A DNA stretch of 64,000 nucleotides from Hemibagrus wyckioides (Eukaryota; Chordata; Actinopteri; Siluriformes; Bagridae). Of this stretch, positions 1-13,731 are shown piece by piece (positions within the stretch are counted from its first letter, which is position 1; every line of letters starts with the position of its first letter). The position numbers and the translations under genes are program-made. The stretch is taken from positions 24,836,573 through 24,900,572 of the forward strand of contig NC_080715.1 of the NCBI RefSeq assembly GCF_019097595.1, in the 5' to 3' direction. Under the pieces are notes generated by a model, which was not told the origin of the DNA, made no database searches, and was given only the letters and a program-made list of their open reading frames with translations.

Positions 1-1326
1 GCTTCACAGCAGCTGTTGCTGATGGAGGCGGGCGCCATAGTCAGCCGCAATGTATTGAGTAACGCTCGGGCACGAGGCGCATGTTTTTGTATGCTCACTT
101 TGTGTGTGTGTGTGTGTATATGCGTGGAGGGAGCCTCTTTTAGACTGTCTGATTAAATGGTGCCATGTTCTGATTCAATCATACAACAATTCACTGATTA
201 TGTTGTACTTGCCCATGTAATGTTAAATGAAACACATGATGGGCAACTACTTTACCCCATATGTTCCCCCTAGTGTGCGGTGACTATTTAATACTTGTAA
301 AGAAAGAAAAATACAAAACCCTGGATTTATGTAATTATTAATTATAATTAATTAATGTTCAGTGAATAAATTGAAATAATGAAGATAAGACTAAAGACTA
401 AGTACATAATTGTTATGTCTTTAAAATACAAAACACTGGTCTAAAACATTTTATTTAAAAAAAAAAATCACCCTGTAATCTGCTGAAATAATACAATGTG
501 AAATTATTTACACTCAGATCACTCATGTCAGCCACTTTTAAACATTTTATTCAAAGTTATTTCAAGAATTTACATAATGTTTAAAAAATACTGGTCAGTT
601 CTGAATAGTGTATGTATTGCTTGGGCTGTATTCGTAATTGTAAAAGACTTGTTTTGTTTAGTCAATTCATTAAGAACAAGGCAATCATAATAAACGCTAG
701 CTTAAGATTTAGCAAATGTTTGCTGACTATTAGTTGTTTCTATTTAGATGTTTTAGCTGTTTCAATTTTTTTTGTCACATAAACAACCATACACACTACA
801 ACATAAAAAAGCACATACTCACTCAGTGAAATGTTTTTTGTTTTTTTTGTTTTTTTACGGCCGTGTCATTAAAGTAGACTAAAACAGAATAGGATAGAAT
901 AAAAATAGAGTTTCAATAAAAATAGAAATAGAATTACCTGCACCTGTTTTAGCTGTTAGATGCTATTTAGATTAGATAAGCTATGCAAAGGAAGATTTGT
1001 GGCTAGAAAAATAGGGGTCATTATAATATATGCCATGAAATTAGGCAAGGAATCACATGGACACATTTATTTGTAATTAAAAATAGCTTTCAAACAGATA
1101 CAAAAGTCTTCTCTAACACACATTTGTAATGTATTTGCCCACAAAAGAGTTTTTCTATTTTCTGAAGATCAGGTAGCTACAGGTCACAGGTATCCTCCCT
1201 GTTTTTATCCTCCATCCTTCATTCTCTCCTCTTTTCTTCCATCACCAGCGCTTAATTGCTTGTAAATGTCATAGCCACTGAGTTGCCAATTTTCTTCTGC
1301 TAAATGAACCCATGTTGCACACCTCC

Positions 1327-1327
<1 letters not shown>
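1..1327. other. intergenic, no gene seen
   Basis: The first 90 bases are CpG-containing and mixed in composition, unlike the strongly AT-rich sequence that follows, so they may be the edge of a constrained element continuing to the left. The rest holds homopolymer runs and a short GT run near 100-118. No open frame has recognisable protein similarity. Confidence 0.6.
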
Positions 1328-1407
<80 letters not shown>

Positions 1408-1424
1408 ACACATACACACACACA
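1328..1424. repeat. compound microsatellite (CT)n(CA)n
   Basis: About 17 CT units run directly into an interrupted CA array of about 30 units on the plus strand. Open frames across it are low-complexity artefacts. Confidence 0.95.
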
Positions 1425-4400
1425 AACCACATTCAAACCAGTGGCTAAATTAACTCTCTTGTGCCGAGTCAGAGCAGTTCATTAGTGGAGGTAAACACCC
1501 CGAGATTTAGAATTAGAATTTAAGCACAGAATCACACCTAACAACATTTATACTGGATGTGCATGTATACATATATGTGTGTGTGTGGACATACAGGGTC
1601 ACTGGGGAAATTAAGCCCTGTAGACTTGGTGTCTTGCCTTGTTATTGTTGCAATTGAGTGTATGTGTAGCAGTGAGCCATCCAACCCCAAACTCCTCGTC
1701 CTCCATTGTCATAATAAATTCTTCATTGTTACACATTTCCAGCACTGATGTTCGGTGATTTATTAGTCAATATCTGTAGAGAGGATCAGATTACCAAAAG
1801 TCACTAGTTGTATCTTTGACTTTGTTCACACAGCAGAGTAAATCTGGTTTATTTATTTATTTTTTTAAATCTGCATCACACACGACTAGAGACCAACTGT
1901 GAATGAAAATTCTCAAAATTTTTCATACTGTTGTTATATTTGCTCACATATCCACACTGGTTGCTATATTAATGATATCATTGTGTGTTTGCAGAGCAGT
2001 AACAAATAATTTTAGACATATACTGTAAGTGGATTAAGCAGTGTGAAAACCTGGGAAAACCCTTCACATAGTGAAATTTTGACATTTCCAACTAGATATT
2101 GTCCTGAAATCTACAGGCTTTTTTGAACTTTCTGAATTTTTCATTTATCTCAACTGCAAGTTATGGCATTTGGTGTGGTTACTCCAAAAATCAAAAGAAA
2201 TGAGATAAATTGCATTTGAAGATATCCTGACTGCAGCACAGGAACATTTTGGCAAGTTGTTTCTGATTACAAACAAATTTGATTAGGCTTATGTCAGTTA
2301 CACTTTGTAATTTCACCACCTTATTCAAATTGTGACATTTACTATGTAAGGAAAGGTGTTTAGATAGATTTTCCCACTGCATTTGTTACACCTTCTCCTT
2401 ATGTTTGAATTCTCCACTAAAGATAACATCAGTACACAAAACTAGCCACAAAACTAATAAAAAATATTGCATGTTCTCTCCAATCACATGAGGTTTAAAA
2501 TCCTGGGCTGGTATTTTTTCTGAGACATAAAAACACCACATCTTTTAGAACTTTTGAGCTTGCAGTCACACAAGCATACAACTGGATTCACAAACATATA
2601 ATTTGCTGAAACAATCATTATTAATATAATATAATGTAAATATTAATATGATAGTTAATAGAAATATGTGGATCTAATCTAGATGTATTTAATAAATAGC
2701 AAATCTTTTTAGAACCATATTATTAATCGTACATCTAAAAGCACACTAAGGTTATTTGGCTCTCATTTCAACATTATCTAATGCACGTGTTAGTATATCC
2801 AAGTAAATTTCAGATTAACTTACTTTTATTGTACTTCTTTCAGAGGAAACTATAGTATACTTCAATATTTTTAAGTGTAACTGACAATGTAAAAATTGTG
2901 CCATAGATTAAGTTTTACACAAAGTCTTGAAGGTATTCTGAAAAAAAAAAGGTTTAATGTAAAATTGTGGGTCACTGCGGCATTGCTCCAGGCCCCAACC
3001 AGGTTTTTTTTTTTTTTGTCATGTTGATCTATTTGTCTCAGATTTTCCACATTTTATCAAATGCAAATGACAAAAGAAATGCAGACAAAAAAGACTAAAT
3101 TTGATTTTACTGGTCAAAAGGAGACATGTGTCTAGAAATAAAATTCACTTAGACAGAAAATATTTCTTGCTTAAATCAGATGTCCCAAAATTGAATTTAT
3201 CTGAATGACTGAATCTGTTTCAGCTTCTGCGCATGATGTCTTAACTGGATCATTGACCCATGTCCATAAAGACTGTTTGTCAACTGTGTGCGGTCTGAAG
3301 CATTCTGTGTGATGTAAGGACGAGACAGAGGAGCTCTGTTTAGTTTAGTCCTGTCAAGTCTCAAAAGTGGAAGATTTGTGTATGGATGTGTGTGTTTTCC
3401 AGCAGGTTCTCCCATACACACAGCTGTGAACAGGGTGTGAGGGGACCAAAAGCCCCAGACTGCACCACACGTCCCCCTGGCAACAAGACACCACCTGCAC
3501 CCGTATGCGTGCACACACACACACACACACACACCAATTCAGAATGAGCATCTTAGTGATGGAGGGCTCAAAAAAGCAGTATGTGAGGACTGTCTGACAG
3601 CTATTTCTCTCTCTCTCTTTCTTTCTTGTCCTTGTCTGTCTTTCCTCCTCACATGCCATCTCTTCTCTGTTCTCCTTCACACAGAGGCCTCTCTCTTCTC
3701 CAATAGCTCTTCAATACTCTACTGTCAGCCTCGCTGTATGGTGACCAGATCTTATTGTGCTTCCCACAAACAGTTTGTGTGTGTGTGTGTGTGTGTGTGT
3801 TAGAGAAAGAGAGTGATAAGAAGAGCCCTAAGTATCTATGATATCACCGCACGAGGTGGACATGCCCTCTTTTGTTCTGGGCCTCTGGCGAAACTTCAAG
3901 CTGAGATGTAATAGTTTGTGCTGTCAGGTGCATGTGGGTGTTTGTGTGTGTGTGTGTGTTTGTGTGTGAGTCAGTGCCATAACACAATGTTTGTACTGTG
4001 GGAGTTTGTAGACAGATGGTTGTCTGCCTAGTCCACTGTGGCAGCAATACATCATCTCTCAAAAACTTTTCTTCTGACTTACTCTTGTCTGGAGCTTAAA
4101 TTGCAGTAAACTGGGATGATTCTTAATTAACACAAATGTCATAGACCTGTTATAACTGTAGATGTAACCGTTATTGAAGTGATAATGAGAATAATTTAAA
4201 AGACCTTCATTTAAAGTGACAACATAGTGATAGAGGACGTAGCCACTTACAACTCTTCTAATTTTAACCGAATTTTATGAGTGTATTTAAAACAGATCAA
4301 ATTCAAAGTAATTCAAACCCTCACAGCCTCACAGAAAAATTTCCACATACAACATACAGGTATCTGCAGTATCTTATATTTAGTAAATAATATCATCCCT

Positions 4401-4480
4401 GCACAGGTATATGTTGCAGAGCAACATATCAAACTTTCACTCTGTGTGCCATATTCTGGGTTAACATATTTTAACCAAGC
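1425..4480. other. intergenic, no gene seen
   Basis: AT-rich DNA with short AC and GT runs (about 3510-3533 and 3775-3800) and a mixed-composition patch at about 3220-3480. No coding frame resembles a known family. Confidence 0.6.
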
Positions 4481-4482
4481 TT

Positions 4483-4552
4483 ATATTTAATCTTATTCAA
4501 ATAGCACAGTGGTAGAGGTTACCACTATGCTATTTGAATAAGATTAATATAT
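4483..4552. repeat. near-perfect inverted repeat (hairpin)
   Basis: Two arms of about 30 bases are reverse complements with very few mismatches; the inner 26 bases differ at a single position. They are separated by a loop of about five bases. The arms share a core ATTCAAATAGCA and its complement. It could be a folded-back MITE remnant or a hairpin transcript; the sequence does not decide. Confidence 0.8.
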
Positions 4553-5594
4553 AATAAATTAATTTAGCTCACTTTATGCAGAAAGGTTGTGCTTTTCACG
4601 GTGTCTGCGCTTAGAAACAGATGATATTAGTCCATTTTAAGGAAAATTAGATCCTCCAGACCAATAGATAGCGTATAGTTAATGTCTAATGCATTTATTT
4701 ATTTATTTATCTATGTATTTTTTAATGCTTATGTTTAGAATACAGAATGGCTGACACACAAAAAAAAATTCAACAAATCAGAAGAAATCATTGTATTCTC
4801 TCTGTAATCTTTGTATGATCTTTGTGTGAAAACCTGAAGAACTTATGATCTAAAAATGATCCATTTGGAAATCCTGATACTGTATGATATCCATGTTACT
4901 GTAACATATAAAATTAGTTTCATAAACCTTTTAAGTTTAATCAGTTTAATGCTGTAAAGCACAACAGTTTTACACCTGAAGCTAGCTTCACTCAGTATGC
5001 TAAAAAATGAGGTAAAAATTATTGTTTTATTCCAAGACTTACTTACAGTGCATGATATGTTTCTATGCAGTTTATGCTTGTGATATTATGACATTCAGCA
5101 TATAGAACATGCTGAAGATAAGTTTTCTGTTCCTCTAGGTTGATTAATACACATGTGATGGGTAAGAGTAGCATTCATATGGATTGTTACAAAATTGGGT
5201 AACATGGAAAAATGAAAAAATGTTAGTTTTAAGAAAAAAATAATGAATTTATAACCTTTATTAGGAAGCATTTTCTAAAACATTCACCTGATTGGTGTAA
5301 CTTCAACCTGAGAAAGTATGTGCATGATTCCTTGTTCTGTAAAGAATGCACTTTTATTTATATAAAGAAATAATGTTTGCTATATAACCTTCTCTCTTTC
5401 GATGAAACGTGATCCATGATGCCTATTGTATTTACAGTGTTGGTATCTTGGTTTATATTTCTGTCTTTGTATTTTTAAGTTGCCGAGCCTCTCACAATCT
5501 GGTCTATATTCTTTGGCTTGTTCATTAAGCTGTATTCCAGCAATTATACCTTCTTTAATATTCATACTCTGTTTATCATTCCAGGACAATCTGT
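4553..5594. other. intergenic, no gene seen
   Basis: AT-rich unique-looking sequence with no supported gene, RNA or mobile element. Confidence 0.6.
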
Positions 5595-5910
5595 TTGTGT
5601 GTGTGTGTGTGTGTGTGTTTCACACCTGTGTGAGACCCTCGCTGTGCTACAAGCCTCCCTGCACAGAGACACAACACCAGTAAACACACATCAGTGTCCC
5701 TCAGCAGGAGAGGACAAACAGAGAGAGTACGAGAAAATGAATGAAAGAAAGAGAGAGAGATATTAAATAACACTTCAATCATATTGAATTCATCACAGGA
5801 CAATGACATGCAGTAAGGTTTCACAAGTTCTTTCTATTACTGTTGTATGGAAAAAACAAAAACTCAATGCAGCGTTAGTCATTTAATTTTTGTTTATTAT
5901 TTTTTAACTA

Positions 5911-5964
<54 letters not shown>

Positions 5965-6180
5965 AACTCTCTTTCTGTCTATCTCTCTGGTTTTGGGTCA
6001 ACTCCAACTCTCTGACGCTTTCTGTCAGTATGCTAATGCATGTAAATGAGGCTCCAGGCGAGCCAAGCGGCACCTGACCTGCAGAGACCGGGAGTGACCT
6101 GTGTGTGTGTTGCTGTGTGTATGAGTGTGTGTGTGTGTGTGAGAGAGAGAGAAATAGAGAAAGAAAAGAGAGAGAGAGAG
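5595..6180. repeat. microsatellite cluster
   Basis: Contains a GT run at about 5595-5617, a compound (CT)n(CA)n array at about 5913-5964, and a GT run passing into GA at about 6102-6180. A non-repetitive island at 6005-6090 is listed separately. Confidence 0.9.
6005..6090. promoter_or_regulatory. candidate conserved non-coding element
   Basis: A short mixed-composition island between microsatellites contains ATGCTAATGCATGTAAATGA, which holds octamer-like (POU) and TAAT-type cores close together. This is an inference from composition and motifs only; conservation was not tested. Confidence 0.25.
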
Positions 6181-7724
6181 TGACCATACCCCGTCTAACA
6201 GAGTGCACTTTGTAACCCACACCACCCTTTTTGCTCAGAGTCTTGCGTATGCATAAGGACATCAAGACACCTACCACATTCTGTGCCTTTCACCTAAGCA
6301 TGGCAACAATGCAGTAATTGTACGTGAAGGTCAGAATTGATTACCTAGTTATGGAAACTGACTACAAATGAACAGTTCCACAGATTGTTTTTTAGAAATT
6401 ATTAATTGCTTTTCTTTTTAAAGAAGGCATTGCTGCATATTAAACACATATACTATGTGAATTATGATTTTTAGGTTGACACCAGACACCAGACACTAAG
6501 CACTATATACTGTATATATTTTGTGTTTTTTTGGGAGAAATAACAAATATAAAAAAACAGGACTTTTAACAGTTCACTTTTCCACATGCATGAAGAATCA
6601 CTACATGATCTTACAAAACTCACAAACATGATCCTGACAGATGGTCAACTCTTAATCATAAAATATAAAAAAGTAAACAGCCATTAAGATAAAATATGTA
6701 ATGTTATGTAGGAATGTAAGGAGGCTCTACATCTGACCAGTCTGATGCTACATTCAAACATACACAGATTGTATCGCTGCATGTCAGCAAAAAGTATAGG
6801 CCGAATAATATATTGCCATAGAATAATGCTCATCAGTCGATGATGCACCTAGCTTTACTGCTGACAACAAATCAGTTTTTGGCCTCTAAAAGGAAAGATT
6901 TGTGTTTAAAATTCAGCGGTGAATATCTGCATCATATCATAGAAGATGAAGGAAAAGCAGTGTGTGCTCTTTGCCATATATAATGTATGCTCTTTAATCT
7001 TCACTCCCATTGGTAGTTGCTGCACCAAGTCACTATATATTTACATAAAGTTAAACTATTCTTAACTTTATAGTGTCGCTGGTCAAGCCGACATCTAGTC
7101 ACAACTGGACTCTGTCACTTTAGTAGCTGGAAATTGACAGCTCTCGTTGACAATTAATGATCTTTGGTCAAGGCAAGTTGCTGTGTCTGCAAACATAGAA
7201 GAAATTTAATGGTTGGATGTATTATTTTTGCTGTTGTATATCAAAGCCATCAATAGAAATGCCAGTAACTTTATTATCAGCTCTTTGATAGTTTTGAAAA
7301 TGATTTTTATGGATATGCTATAACATGATTGCCTAATTATTTTTAAATGTTAACACAAATGCATGTCCAGAAAATGTAATAGAAAATAAAAGAAAAACAC
7401 ATAATGTTTAGACTGTACTTGTCCTGACAGTTATGTCATTTCCTGATACAGCTGTGCAATTCAGAAATGGTTTTACTGTATTCTTCATATTCAGATTTTA
7501 CAAGTATTTTATTAACCAAAAATCGATTGTTAGTGAAAGAGTCAAACACGAGAAAAAAGGCATTGTGTCGTTTATTCGTTTTAAAAAACCCTGTGTCTCT
7601 TACAGGTAGAGATTGATAACCATCATTGATTTCTTTAAATGCCTGTAAACGAATTATTACACATGTTAATTAAGTCGCTATAACCACTTTAAAACAATTC
7701 AGTCTATCTTGTCTATACAAATGT
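6181..7724. other. intergenic, no gene seen
   Basis: AT-rich, no coherent coding frame, no repeat that I recognise. Confidence 0.6.
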
Positions 7725-7870
7725 GCAGCCACGCCATAATTTGTAAAGTTGGGAGTAATTTACATTGTGGCCCAGTTAAAGAGGACGGCCGCATTTATGA
7801 ATTCTGCTGAGCATCATGCTTTGACCCTGCCGGCTGGTTTTGGCATTCCAGCAGGCTGGAGAAGAGAAGG
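7725..7870. promoter_or_regulatory. candidate conserved non-coding element
   Basis: A balanced-composition island with few homopolymers stands out from AT-rich flanks; it includes an inverted pair of TTCCAGCAGG/CCTGCCGGCTGG-type words and a CATTTATGAATTC word. It is followed by a CT run (about 7898-7929). The regulatory role is inferred from composition alone. Confidence 0.25.
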
Positions 7871-7892
7871 TCTGACCCTGCTCCTCTCATCT

Positions 7893-7897
<5 letters not shown>

Positions 7898-7931
<34 letters not shown>

Positions 7932-8057
7932 TCCTCCCTCACTTTCCCTCTTTCCCTCCCTGCAACTGCCCTTGGGCCGCTGTGTCTTCAGGTTTGTGCT
8001 GGTCAGCACAACGTCTGTCTGCCTTCTGGCTGAGTTCTGCTGTCAGTACAACTCCAG

Positions 8058-8088
<31 letters not shown>
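7898..8088. repeat. CT and GT microsatellites
   Basis: A CT run at about 7898-7929 and a GT run at about 8060-8088, separated by non-repetitive sequence. Confidence 0.9.
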
Positions 8089-8469
8089 AGTTTGGCACTG
8101 ATGTCAGTTTGCCCCAGAAGAGAAAAGAGGTGTACATGTTTGGGAAGGGCGGAGGTGGGGGAATGGTGGAGTGTGAAAGAAGGTTGAAGTAAAGTGGCTC
8201 CAGTCCAGACCTTGTCTATAAATGACACACTCACACACAGAAACCGTTTGCCCTTTGCTGTCTCCATCTCTGATGTGCACCAGAGTGCACCAGGGAGAAC
8301 GAGGAGGGCAGGACAGCATCACTCACACTTACAGCATCACTCGTTCACACAAACATGTCCTCACTAACACACACTCATACACTTCACTCGTGTCCTTTAA
8401 AATAATAATGATTATAATAAAACAATTTAGGTTTTAGATTAAAAAAATTACTAATTAAAACTACAAATG

Positions 8470-8470
<1 letters not shown>

Positions 8471-8519
<49 letters not shown>
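8471..8519. repeat. (AAT)n microsatellite
   Basis: About 16 uninterrupted AAT units on the plus strand. Confidence 0.95.
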
Positions 8520-10070
8520 GAAATCATTAGAAAATAGTACAGTTTCATAAAACATTTTGACATGAAAATTTACTAATTGACTAAATTGTCTACCCAAAAT
8601 TACAGATATTTTTTCCCCCACTTTTTAATAATCATATAAAAATCTAGCTTTTTGTGCTAAAATTTCACTTAAGAAATAGAAATCACAAATACTTCATTTT
8701 TATTATTTATTTTAGGTTATGTTTAATTAAACTATGTCAGTAAAATCCATGTGTATATTTTCTGAACTGTATAACAGGCAAAATGTAAGATGCATTAATT
8801 AAATTTTAAATTAGAAATGCTGAAATTTGTACAATGATAACAGAGCAGAAAATATCTCACACTTATATAAGTTATATAAGCTATTTATGTACAAAAAAAA
8901 CACCCTACCTGTTTAGATAAAATGACATAAAAAAAATATATGCATTTGCACTGACTAATCTATTTACCTAGCTTATTATTACAGTAAAAAATGTGACTTC
9001 TTGTCTTATGGTGTGTAGACACACACAAACACACACACTAACTGTTTACGATGCTCTCAAGTACTGTATTGTGCCTTTCTCCTACCGGTACTTATTGTAT
9101 TTACTTAGCTCTTATAGTGAAGTGAGATATATAGCTAATGCTGTTTGGGAATCACTTGTAGGGAAGTGAGATAGATGGTGTTTGCTAGGCTGAGTTCTTT
9201 ATTTCTCTCTCTTTCTCTCTCTAGACCCTATTAATGAGATGGACCTCTAGGGTAAGCTCTTGGGGATTGGTTCATTATGTGTTTTAGCCTAAGCAAAACT
9301 CTTCTGCTGTTCTCAAATTGGTACAGTTTATGGTGACAGGCTTATGTAATACTGAGTCACTGATCATTACTGACATTTCAGGTGCAACTGAAATAATAAT
9401 TTGATCAACCTTTCATGAATGTTATGATATTGACAACGATTTGTGACATTCCTTATATTAATACATTGCAACCTCATAAAATATGCCTCTCTACTTCATG
9501 TTTTCTTTTCTAATACAGTATGCATTTCCAGTGAAGTATAGCTTACAGCTAATGATAGCAAATAAAATGGAATGCTTGAAGGAAAGGATCTATGTTTAAA
9601 AAAGCTCTAAAGTTCAACAAATTAAAATGAGTGTATTTTGTTAAAAAAAAAAAAAAAGCAAAGAAGCAACTGAACAAGACATTAATAGTTAATACTAATA
9701 GATGACTATTTTAAACAAGCTCCATTAGCACCTATTAAAAAGATGTTTGTAAATTTGTAAATATAAGTGAGAGCTTTGCTCCCTATAAATAAATTGCACT
9801 AGGAACATACGGCTAATCATTACTAAATTTGCATTTAACAAGCTAACTGTGACTTGTATATGGAATGTTCTGAGAGTAAAATGTAGCCGATGAGGCTGTA
9901 TTGTCTTAGTAATTTTACAAGACCCTAAAACTGGATTAGGAATTTGGTGATAAAATTTTGTCATCCTAACTCTGTCCCTGTAGAATGTCTACCCAAGCAG
10001 CACTAACTGTGAAAAACTAACCCGTCTAGAGGAGCACAAAGGCCAGCTAACCCTTGCTCAGTGTCTTCCA
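8520..10070. other. intergenic, no gene seen
   Basis: Mostly AT-rich. A more balanced patch at about 9215-9380, beginning with a CCTATTAATGAG word, could be a constrained element, but there is nothing in it that I can name. The antisense 79-codon frame near 9725-9964 has no family resemblance. Confidence 0.5.
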
Positions 10071-10119
10071 ACACACACACACACACACACACACATACAC
10101 ACACACACATACACACAGA
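10071..10119. repeat. (AC)n microsatellite
   Basis: Interrupted AC array of about 24 units. Confidence 0.9.
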
Positions 10120-13100
10120 CTCCCCACGATGTGGCGGCGGGTTGACAAGCCTGTCTGCCAAACAACTCAATTAAGCAGAAAAGAAGGGGAAGAAAAGCCG
10201 AGAGAGAACAGAGGAGTGAGAGAAGGGGAGCGAAAGAAAGCGGCCTGTTCCCTGTCAGCTGCACGGCCAGGGTGAAAGGGGGCTCGCCGAGAGAAAAGAG
10301 TGGAGCATGGAAGAAAAGGGAGAGTGAGAATAGAGGCCAAGCTCTGTGATGTGTTAACTGGCATTGCTGCCCTCGGGCAATCTCAGGGAAACAGGTCAAA
10401 CTGGGAGCCACAGGTCATTGCCACGCCAACAGAGACACCCAGGCTGGAAAGTGTGTTAGTAAGTGTGCGTGTGTTTGCTCTTCTCTTCACGTTAGCTGGG
10501 TTAACTGTGCCAGAATGGACACAAGAAAAGTGTGTGTGTTTGCTTTCCTCTCCACATAGTAGACAGTTTGAACACTGAAACACTTAAGAATCTCATTATA
10601 ATATTCAAGCACATTTTAAATTATGCTTTGAATGACATAAAGATTTAAATAATTGGCACTATTGATGCTTATGATGTTAAGGCATGTGGATTAGGTTTAT
10701 TAACAATAACAACATTTGTCTTCAATCCATCCAATGTGATTTACAAAACAAGAGATTTAATATATTCACAATTCTGAATTAATTTTAGTTTTAAGCCAGT
10801 TTATTTCCATGCTATACTTCGATCCACAGGGGAAACTGGGTTATAAAAACTGGTTTTGGAAATCTGAGTGTGTGTGTCTGTTAGAACTGGGAGCAAAGTG
10901 GAGGGTAAATGACACGGGTCATAACTAGTTCCAGTATAGTGCATGTACTGGGTTGAGCTGTGCTGTGGTCAGGAATTTAAGGGTGGGGTGGGGTGGGGGG
11001 GGGGGCTTTACAGGAGGTGCTAAGTTAAAGAGATAAATAAGAGGGGTGGGAAACAAACAGGGCCTGCAGGTCCACCCTCCTCCTCCTTCTCCTCCCCCCT
11101 TACTATTCACATGCTCAAATTTATTGCTCAGCATTTCCTATCCCCGAGACTCCCCACGTTGTATCCAATGACTCTGAGAAAAGGTGGAAAGATAGTCAGA
11201 GGGGAAGAGAGGAGAGAACGGAGGGAAAGAAAAAATCACAGCTATAAGACTAGCTTTTTCAACAAAAAGAAGATGAAGAAGGAGAGGCTTTATTACAGTA
11301 CAGAAAAAAGAAAAGCTTAGAAAAAGAGGAGAGGATTCCCAACCTACACTGTCAATAGGACTTATCTCCAGAAAAGGCTTAAATCTGGCTTAATCTGTGA
11401 GTCGTTCAACAGCCCTCTAAGAAATTGCTAATCAAGATAATCTATTTTAAAGAAATACATTCACTTTTGGTGCCTTTCCCTCTTCTACATGTATGTGTTA
11501 GCGGTGATATATCGAAGACTTTCTCATCCTGTTTGAGGCAGTGGGAGGTTGGAGATTTTACTGAAGTAACGAAAGAAAGAATCCAAGGCTAGAGATATAA
11601 ATCTTCAAAATGCCCAGCGGCTCTGAAAGGAGGAGTGGATGCCTTCTCACACTCATTCTTTCACCCAAAAGCCAAACGATGGATGGCCCTCAATTAGTCT
11701 TCAACTACGTGCACACACACATTTACAAAGTTAAACCAAACGTGAATTGACGTAAAATAGTTGTAAATAATCCAGAACAATAAATAAACCTATGCATTTT
11801 TACGATACTGCATTAAAAATCTGCATGACATATGAAGTTATTGCAAACCAATTATGAACATGCTCAGTTATTAAAACATCTGAAAAGCCTGGATGGGCTC
11901 TGCCTTTTTCATTAAAAAATATTTTGTTGTGTTGAAGGTCAATTATGATTGGACCGAAGGTGTTCATTATTGATACTAATATATCTCCAATATATCTCAA
12001 TATTAATGCACTCTTTCTAATGTTATCATTTCTGTAGTTGCAACTCACACAGAAAGTTGTATGGTTGAATTCCATGAATGAATCAAACCCTTTTGACCCT
12101 TTTGTAATATATGATACACTTATATTATTATGATATACAATAAACAGGCAGTCAGTCATATATAAGTAAGCTACCAATGACATATTGGCATTGGCCCTGT
12201 TCTACTGTCTCCTGCCTGCTTGTCTTTGTTTTGGCTGAATTGAGCATTGCTTGGGAGTTAAAGCCAGAACACAAAGAAAGAGAGCGAAGACCTCTACATC
12301 CCTCAGACAATAAAGCTCTGCATCATCAGAACGAGAGACAGGTCTGAGTTGAATAAGAGAGTAAAACTTAAAGCAATCCAAATCAGGACAGCTATATGTA
12401 AATATAAAGGAGCACAAGTTAATGTGTATCTATGTGAGTCCTTGCAAGAACTGAGGTTTCAAGTCGGAATCTTTGATCTTTCACACTTCTTAGCCACCCC
12501 CTCCTTCTTGTCCCTTGTAAGAAAATAAAGCTCTATTAGGCCTAATCTTGCTTAATGACATCTATCTCACTCTTTGTCTCACCCTATGGGTAACAGGCTC
12601 CCTCCATTCAGCTTGCTGCCCTCTTTTACTTGCTGGTCTGAGATAATCCCCCTCTCACCACTGGGCCAATTATTCCTACTATTTTATCATCATTATTATG
12701 ATTATGATCAGCATTATCATGCACACTGCCCTTGTCCCAGAGCTGGGACTGTCTTCGCTTTCACCGCTGCCTCCTTTTCTATTCTGAGTGAAAAGAGGGC
12801 TGCTCTTTACCACTGGGGTGCTAGACGTCAGAGTCTTGGGTGCTTATTTCTAGTTTCACAGAGCGAACTCTTTTGATGGAAACACATTTTCTGGGCGTTT
12901 GAACGTATTGTGAGGAGAGTGTAATGAGTAATGAGTATGCAGCACACCAGCCCAGCTAAACGGCCCTTTACCTCTCCAAGTAAGGGATGAAGGAGGGAGG
13001 GGAGCAACAGAAGGAGTGTGCAGCAATTATGGGGGCAGGTTTTGATGTTGGGGTTTTATTTAGAAGGACTGAATGGAGGTTTGAGGTGGGATAAAGAAGT

Positions 13101-13380
13101 AAGACTGGGGGTTAGAAGACGGTTATAGTGTTCCTGTAAGCTGCACCTCCTTATTGCATGAAGAGGGTTGTAGTAATTATTTCAACCTGCTAGGTCTTGC
13201 ATTCACTTATATGAGGATAACACACACACACACACAATGAAATGGGCACAAAAAGAGGATGGAGGAAATTGTACAATATTGAAAAGACTATAGTGGATAT
13301 CTACGGTGTTATTTAGCTCTATACTTCAGGAGTACACACATACACACAAAAATACATACACACATCTTTCTTCAGCAACT
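10120..13380. other. intergenic, no gene seen
   Basis: Downstream flank of olig1. It includes a G-rich run at 10981-11005 (separate entry), purine-rich stretches at 10160-10340 and 11190-11340, a pyrimidine-rich block near 11080-11100, and a patch at 12885-12975 with repeated TAATGAGTAATGAG words that may be regulatory. The 127-codon antisense frame at 11800-12183 has no recognisable similarity and lies in AT-rich DNA. Confidence 0.5.
10981..11005 (+). other. G-quadruplex-type motif
   Basis: Four or more guanine runs of three or longer are separated by single T bases and followed by an 11-G run, which satisfies the usual G3+N1-7 quadruplex pattern. It may also be only a low-complexity tract. 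Confidence 0.6.
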
Positions 13381-13386
13381 TTTATT
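13381..13386 (-). terminator. candidate olig1 poly(A) signal
   Basis: AATAAA on the minus strand, about 345 bases past the olig1 stop codon. Other hexamers exist further on, so the choice is tentative. Confidence 0.3.
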
Positions 13387-13731
13387 GTATTAGAAAGAGG
13401 ATAATCATAATCAAGTTCATAAAAAGCTGCCATTTTTGCATCTTTGCATATTTAACTAACTGTCAGATTTTGGATCTATTACAGTTCAATTCTGAAGCAA
13501 GTATATTTTGTCAAAATGTTTATAATATTATTTTACTGAGTTTCAGATTCAGAAAAAACTATTTTTCACAAAATAAAAGTTGAAAAAAGATAAGAAAAAA
13601 ATAAGAAAAAAGTCAACAGGAAAGTCAATATGAAAACCAGAAAAAGAGAGAATAACTAACTTGCTTGTATAATAACATTTGTTTTTTTTCAAATGAGCAA
13701 TTATTGTCATTCACTCATAAGTTTTTGAAAA

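Noticed and set aside
11800..12183. 127-codon minus-strand frame
   Set aside because: No family resemblance, AT-rich composition like the flanks, no splice or promoter context. A chance frame is the simplest reading.
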